Shown here: positions 60,765-64,000 of the stretch, piece after piece | Layout of the letters: every line of letters starts with the position of its first letter | How positions within the stretch are numbered: the stretch's first letter is position 1 | NCBI GenBank assembly: GCA_041675285.1 | Contig: JBAYTZ010000010.1 | Location: 1 to 64,000 of the forward strand | Source: Candidatus Delongbacteria bacterium | GTDB lineage: Bacteria > CAIWAD01 | Reading direction: 5' to 3' | Length of the DNA stretch: 64,000 nt | Program-made: the position numbers and the translations under genes | Notes under the pieces: model-generated | The model's input: only the letters and a program-made list of their open reading frames with translations | What the model was told of the DNA's origin: nothing | Databases searched by the model: none

Positions 60765-61876
60765 GCCCCCTTCTCCTTCCATTGCATGAGATCGGCAAAA
60801 CTCAACCGGAGCAGGGGCAGCGCCAGCAGGCCCAGCAGCGTCAGCAGCAGCCAGGTGATCAAATGGTTGCCCAGGGCAAAACTCATGGCCTGCTCCGTTC
60901 CCGCCCCCAGCAGGCCCATGGCCAGCGCCGTGAAGTACTGCACGGTGCCGAAGGCGCCGGGCGCGGCGGGGATCATGTAACCCAGACTGACGAAGACCAG
61001 GAGGAGCAGCAGGGAGGCCACCGGCGCCGCGTGGAAAGCCGGCAGCACGTCTCCCAGGTGATAAGCGTGGATCATGGCCCCCAGGGAGGCAAGGTAGCAC
61101 GCGTTCAGCAGCCCGGTGAGAACCAGCAGCAGGAGGGCCTCCCAGGGCGAGCGCAGGATCTCCAGGCCCCGGGCGAAACTGTGGAACAGCCCGCAGAGGC
61201 GGTTGGCCACCTTGCGGGGCAGAAAGCGCAGCAGCAGGCCCTCCACCCGGTCCAGGAAGCGCTGGCGCCAGATCACCAGCCCGGCCAGCAGGCCGAGTCC
61301 CAGGCAGGTCACGCCGCCCAGCAGCGGCAGCAGGCCCCGAAAGCGCGAGAGCATGGCCAGCCCGTCCTCGCTGCCGGCGGTCCCGACGGCGAACAGCTCG
61401 CCCTGGAGCAGCAGCATCAGCAGCAGCACGCCCAGCGCGCCGGCCATGTCCAGCACGCGCTCCAGCACGATGGTGGCCAGGGCCCCGGCCATGGGAATCC
61501 GGCTGCGCGCGCTGAGGGCGCCGGCCCGCAGCACCTCGCCCAGCCGCATAGGCAGCAGGTTGTTGGCCATGTAGCCCAGGTTGGTCAGGTGGAACATCCG
61601 CACGAGAGGCACGCGGTCCAGCGGGCCGCTGATCACACGCCAGCGCCAGGCCCGGATCACCAGGGAGAGCACCAGGCAGAGCAAGGCCCCCAGGAAGGGC
61701 AGCGGCCGCAGGTCCAGCAGCAGGCGGCCCACCTGGGGCCAATCCACGCGGCTGCTGAAGAAGGCCGCGCGCCAATCCAGGCTGCCGTGGAACCAGGCGC
61801 CGGGCTGGGGCTGGAAGGCGAACAAATAGAGGAAGAACAGCGAGATCAGGACGGCCAGGGCGCTATGGCGTCGCAT
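60761..61876 (-). CDS. Lysylphosphatidylglycerol synthase TM-region/UPF0104 protein
   Basis: A 371-aa polytopic protein with about eight or nine helices and the family motifs LTNLGYMANNLLPMRLGEVLRAG, TIVLERVLDM and GYMIPAAPGAFGTVQYF. Relatives include LPG-synthase membrane halves (without the catalytic C-terminal domain) and flippase-like proteins. Its role is likely lipid or polyprenyl handling in the envelope, linked to the neighbouring kinase that governs polysaccharide. It overlaps lolA by 14 bp and the kinase gene. Confidence 0.87.
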   Translation of the reverse strand: MRRHSALAVLISLFFLYLFAFQPQPGAWFHGSLDWRAAFFSSRVDWPQVGRLLLDLRPLPFLGALLCLVLSLVIRAWRWRVISGPLDRVPLVRMFHLTNLGYMANNLLPMRLGEVLRAGALSARSRIPMAGALATIVLERVLDMAGALGVLLLMLLLQGELFAVGTAGSEDGLAMLSRFRGLLPLLGGVTCLGLGLLAGLVIWRQRFLDRVEGLLLRFLPRKVANRLCGLFHSFARGLEILRSPWEALLLLVLTGLLNACYLASLGAMIHAYHLGDVLPAFHAAPVASLLLLLVFVSLGYMIPAAPGAFGTVQYFTALAMGLLGAGTEQAMSFALGNHLITWLLLTLLGLLALPLLRLSFADLMQWKEKGA

Positions 61877-62516
61877 GGGCCGCTCCCGGGGCGCGCAGAT
61901 CGATGAGTTCCATCCCGGCGGGCTGGCGGAAGGTCAGCTCGCCTTTGCGCGGGCTGCGGTCGGGCCAGGAGCGGCGGCTCTTCACCAGGAAGCGGAAGCG
62001 CGTGTCGGAGAAGTCCGAAAAGGCCATGTCCGCCGGCCACCACTGCCCGCCCTCCTGGGCCAGCACCAGCACGATCTCGCGCATGTATTCCGAGCTGGTC
62101 TTGGGCGCCAGCTGCAGGCGCTTGCGCCGGGGACCTTCGGCCTTCAGCGCGGTCACGCGGAAGCGCTCTTCGAGCAGGATCAGCAACTGGTGGGGCAGCA
62201 GCACGTCGGGACTTTGGCCCGGGCGCTCCAGCAGCACCTGGCTGCCGCCGGTCTCCCAGCGCCAGAGGTTCTGGCCGTCGCTGAGCAGGTGCAGGCCCTC
62301 CAGGTCCACGCGGAAGGCGCCCCCCGGACAGGCCAGCAGCCGGCCCGCGCTGCGGTTGGTGTCGTGGTCCATGGGCGAGATCAGTTCCTGGGTGAATTGG
62401 ATCTCCCACAATCCCCGGGCCTCGAACTGCTTGCGGACTTGGGAGAGCAGGCGGTCGCCCTCGCCGGCCTGGGCGGACAGGATCCACAACAGGAGGATCA
62501 ACAGATGGCGTGTCAC
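61863..62516 (-). CDS. lolA: Outer membrane lipoprotein carrier LolA
   Basis: A 217-aa exported protein with a signal peptide (about 1-17) and the LolA fold. FEARGLWEIQFTQELISPMDHDTNRSAGRLLA is the characteristic start, then alternating strands typical of the family. LolA ferries lipoproteins across the periplasm and implies a Gram-negative cell. It overlaps ftsK by 4 bp and the UPF0104 gene by 14 bp. Confidence 0.85.
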   Translation of the reverse strand: MTRHLLILLLWILSAQAGEGDRLLSQVRKQFEARGLWEIQFTQELISPMDHDTNRSAGRLLACPGGAFRVDLEGLHLLSDGQNLWRWETGGSQVLLERPGQSPDVLLPHQLLILLEERFRVTALKAEGPRRKRLQLAPKTSSEYMREIVLVLAQEGGQWWPADMAFSDFSDTRFRFLVKSRRSWPDRSPRKGELTFRQPAGMELIDLRAPGAAHATP

Positions 62517-64000
62517 AGGCTGCGTTGCTCCTCAAGCCAACTCATGTCCACCAGGACCTGCCTGGCCTTGGATCCGTCGAAGGGTCCCACGACGCCGGCC
62601 AGCTCCAGCTCGTCGATGAGCCGGCTGGCCCGGCTGTGCCCGATGCGCAGGCGCCGCTGCAGAACGGAGACCGACCCCTGCTGGGAGAGGATCACCTGCT
62701 CGGCGGCCTCCCAGAACAGCTCGTCCCGGGTGGCGGACTCGGCGCTGGTGGGACGCGTGCTCTCCACCTCGCTGCTGGTGGGCAGCCGGAACTTGGGGAA
62801 ATCCCGGCTCTGCTTGCGGATGTGGTCCAGCAGCGCGCGGATCTCCTTGCCCGAGATCAGGCAGTTGTGCATGCGGACGGGCTCGGGCGAGCCCGAGGCC
62901 AGGTAGAGCATGTCGCCCCGCCCCAGCAGCTGGTCGGCGCCCATGCAGTCGATGATCGTCTTGCTGTCCACCTTCTGGCGCACGGCGAAGGCGATGCGCG
63001 CCGGAAAGTTGGCCTTGATCAGCCCGGTGAGCACGTCCACGCTGGGCCGCTGGGTGGCCACCACCAAGTGGATGCCCACGGCGCGCGCCTTCTGGGCCAG
63101 CCGCGCGATGGAGACTTCGATCTCCTTGCCCGCGGTCATCATCAGGTCCGCCAGCTCGTCGATGATCACCACCAGGTAGACCATCTTGTCCGGCATGCGG
63201 TCCTGCCGGCCGGGCAGGGTCAGGTCGCCGGCCTCCAGCCGCCGGCCCACTTCGCCGGACTCCAGCGCCTCGTTGAACTCCTGGATCGAGCGGTAGCCCG
63301 TCAGGCTTAAGTAGCGGTAGCGGTTGTCCATTTCCACTTCCAGCGAGGCCATCACGCGGACGGCGTCCTGGGGGTCCGTCACCACCTCGCCCTCCACGCC
63401 GTCCATGCCCGCCAGGAAGTGGTCGGCGATGCGCCGGTAGTCGGAGAGCTCGATCATCTTGGGGTCCACCATCACGAACTGCACCTCGGTGGGCAGCGCG
63501 CGCAGCAGGATGCTGCAGATGATCCCGTTCACGCAGACGCTCTTGCCCGAGCCCGTCTGCCCGGCCACCAGCACGTGGGGCATGCTGCGCAGGTCGGCCA
63601 CGGCGGCCTCGCCCGAGCTGGTCTTGCCCAGGGCCACGGTGAGCGGGCTGGCGGCGCGGATGAACTTCTCCGTGTTGACGATGGACTTCATGAACACCGT
63701 GTTGCGCATCTTGTTGGGCAGCTCGATGCCCACGGCGCCTTTGCCCGGCACCGGCGCGATGATGCGGATCCGCTCGGCCTTGAGTTTCATGGCCAGGTCG
63801 TCCGCCAAGGCCACAATGCGGCTCACCTTGACGCCCGGGGCGGGCTCCAGGTCGTAGCGCGTGATGACCGGGCCGGGATGGACGTGCACGACGCGGGCTT
63901 CGACGTTGAAGTCCTTCAGGCAGCTCACCAGCGCCTCGGAGTTGGCCCGCAGGTCCTCTTCGGTGACGTGGTACTCGTCGGCGGGCGGATCGGCCAGCAG
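62513..64000 (-). CDS. ftsK: DNA translocase FtsK/SpoIIIE, C-terminal part
   Basis: The 495 C-terminal residues are present; the start lies beyond the window. The motor has Walker A VAGQTGSGKSVCVN and Walker B VYLVVIIDELADLMM. VVATQRPSVDVLTGLIKANFPARIAF and FAVRQKVDSKTIID are also typical. The last 65 residues form the gamma domain (winged helix, SVSVLQRRLRIGHSRASRLID), which reads polar DNA sequences. It pumps chromosomal DNA through the division septum. It heads the operon with lolA, UPF0104 and kinase genes. Confidence 0.95.
   Translation of the reverse strand: MLADPPADEYHVTEEDLRANSEALVSCLKDFNVEARVVHVHPGPVITRYDLEPAPGVKVSRIVALADDLAMKLKAERIRIIAPVPGKGAVGIELPNKMRNTVFMKSIVNTEKFIRAASPLTVALGKTSSGEAAVADLRSMPHVLVAGQTGSGKSVCVNGIICSILLRALPTEVQFVMVDPKMIELSDYRRIADHFLAGMDGVEGEVVTDPQDAVRVMASLEVEMDNRYRYLSLTGYRSIQEFNEALESGEVGRRLEAGDLTLPGRQDRMPDKMVYLVVIIDELADLMMTAGKEIEVSIARLAQKARAVGIHLVVATQRPSVDVLTGLIKANFPARIAFAVRQKVDSKTIIDCMGADQLLGRGDMLYLASGSPEPVRMHNCLISGKEIRALLDHIRKQSRDFPKFRLPTSSEVESTRPTSAESATRDELFWEAAEQVILSQQGSVSVLQRRLRIGHSRASRLIDELELAGVVGPFDGSKARQVLVDMSWLEEQRSL

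Overview
The window is 64 kb of GC-rich, densely packed bacterial chromosome. It holds 57 protein genes, many overlapping by ATGA-type junctions, and I found no rRNA, tRNA, CRISPR array, prophage or insertion sequence. Several traits point to a Gram-negative, respiring member of the FCB (Fibrobacteres-Chlorobi-Bacteroidetes) side of the tree. A secreted protein carries a C-terminal PNPFNP sorting-type domain, there is a complete alternative complex III (Act) operon, and a LolA homologue, a PreP-like protease and a SpoVG homologue are present. The lineage is inferred from gene content and could not be tested by search.

Layout: 1-2448 is a repeat-rich region around a divergent alkaline phosphatase, with duplicated flanks and a 15-copy 11-bp tandem repeat. 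hisC (2449) and a three-gene amidoligase operon follow (C39-like peptidase, RimK-like ATP-grasp, GCS2; 3617-7077). Next, on the minus strand, come a heterodimeric ABC exporter (7200-10747) and a five-gene operon (11278-14428: DMT transporter, hydrolase, MauE/DoxX protein, rhodanese, membrane protein). A MATE pump, a hybrid histidine kinase, class I FBP aldolase, an XRE-type regulator and a DUF523 protein lead to 20.5 kb.

The most unusual stretch is 20589-30068. A tightly overlapping minus-strand operon encodes a putative beta-barrel, a small Cys-containing secreted protein, a PqqD-like protein, an ATP-grasp ligase, a PLP-dependent decarboxylase, a urea-transporter/M23-peptidase fusion and a secreted sorting-domain protein. 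A two-component system is transcribed divergently from it. It looks like an envelope-facing amino-acid or peptide modification system that I cannot match to a described pathway.

Glutamine synthetase, a DUF2089/SHOCT-like pair, a nine-heme lipoprotein with a collagen-like stalk, a rubrerythrin and a Cys-rich repeat protein precede the respiratory block at 35974-50041. That block is ActA, a small Tat-like protein, ActB, ActC, an ActD-ActE fusion, ActF and a cytochrome c, then SCO, caa3 oxidase subunits I, III, IV and II (II with fused cytochrome c) and heme O synthase. Together these genes would move electrons from quinol through cytochrome c to oxygen.

The last part has a DUF4143 ATPase under a striking palindrome, an M16C protease, an Mpv17-like membrane protein, the housekeeping run ispE-spoVG-prs-rplY-pth (minus strand), and an envelope operon ftsK-lolA-(LPG-synthase-like)-BY-kinase, with ftsK running off the window end.
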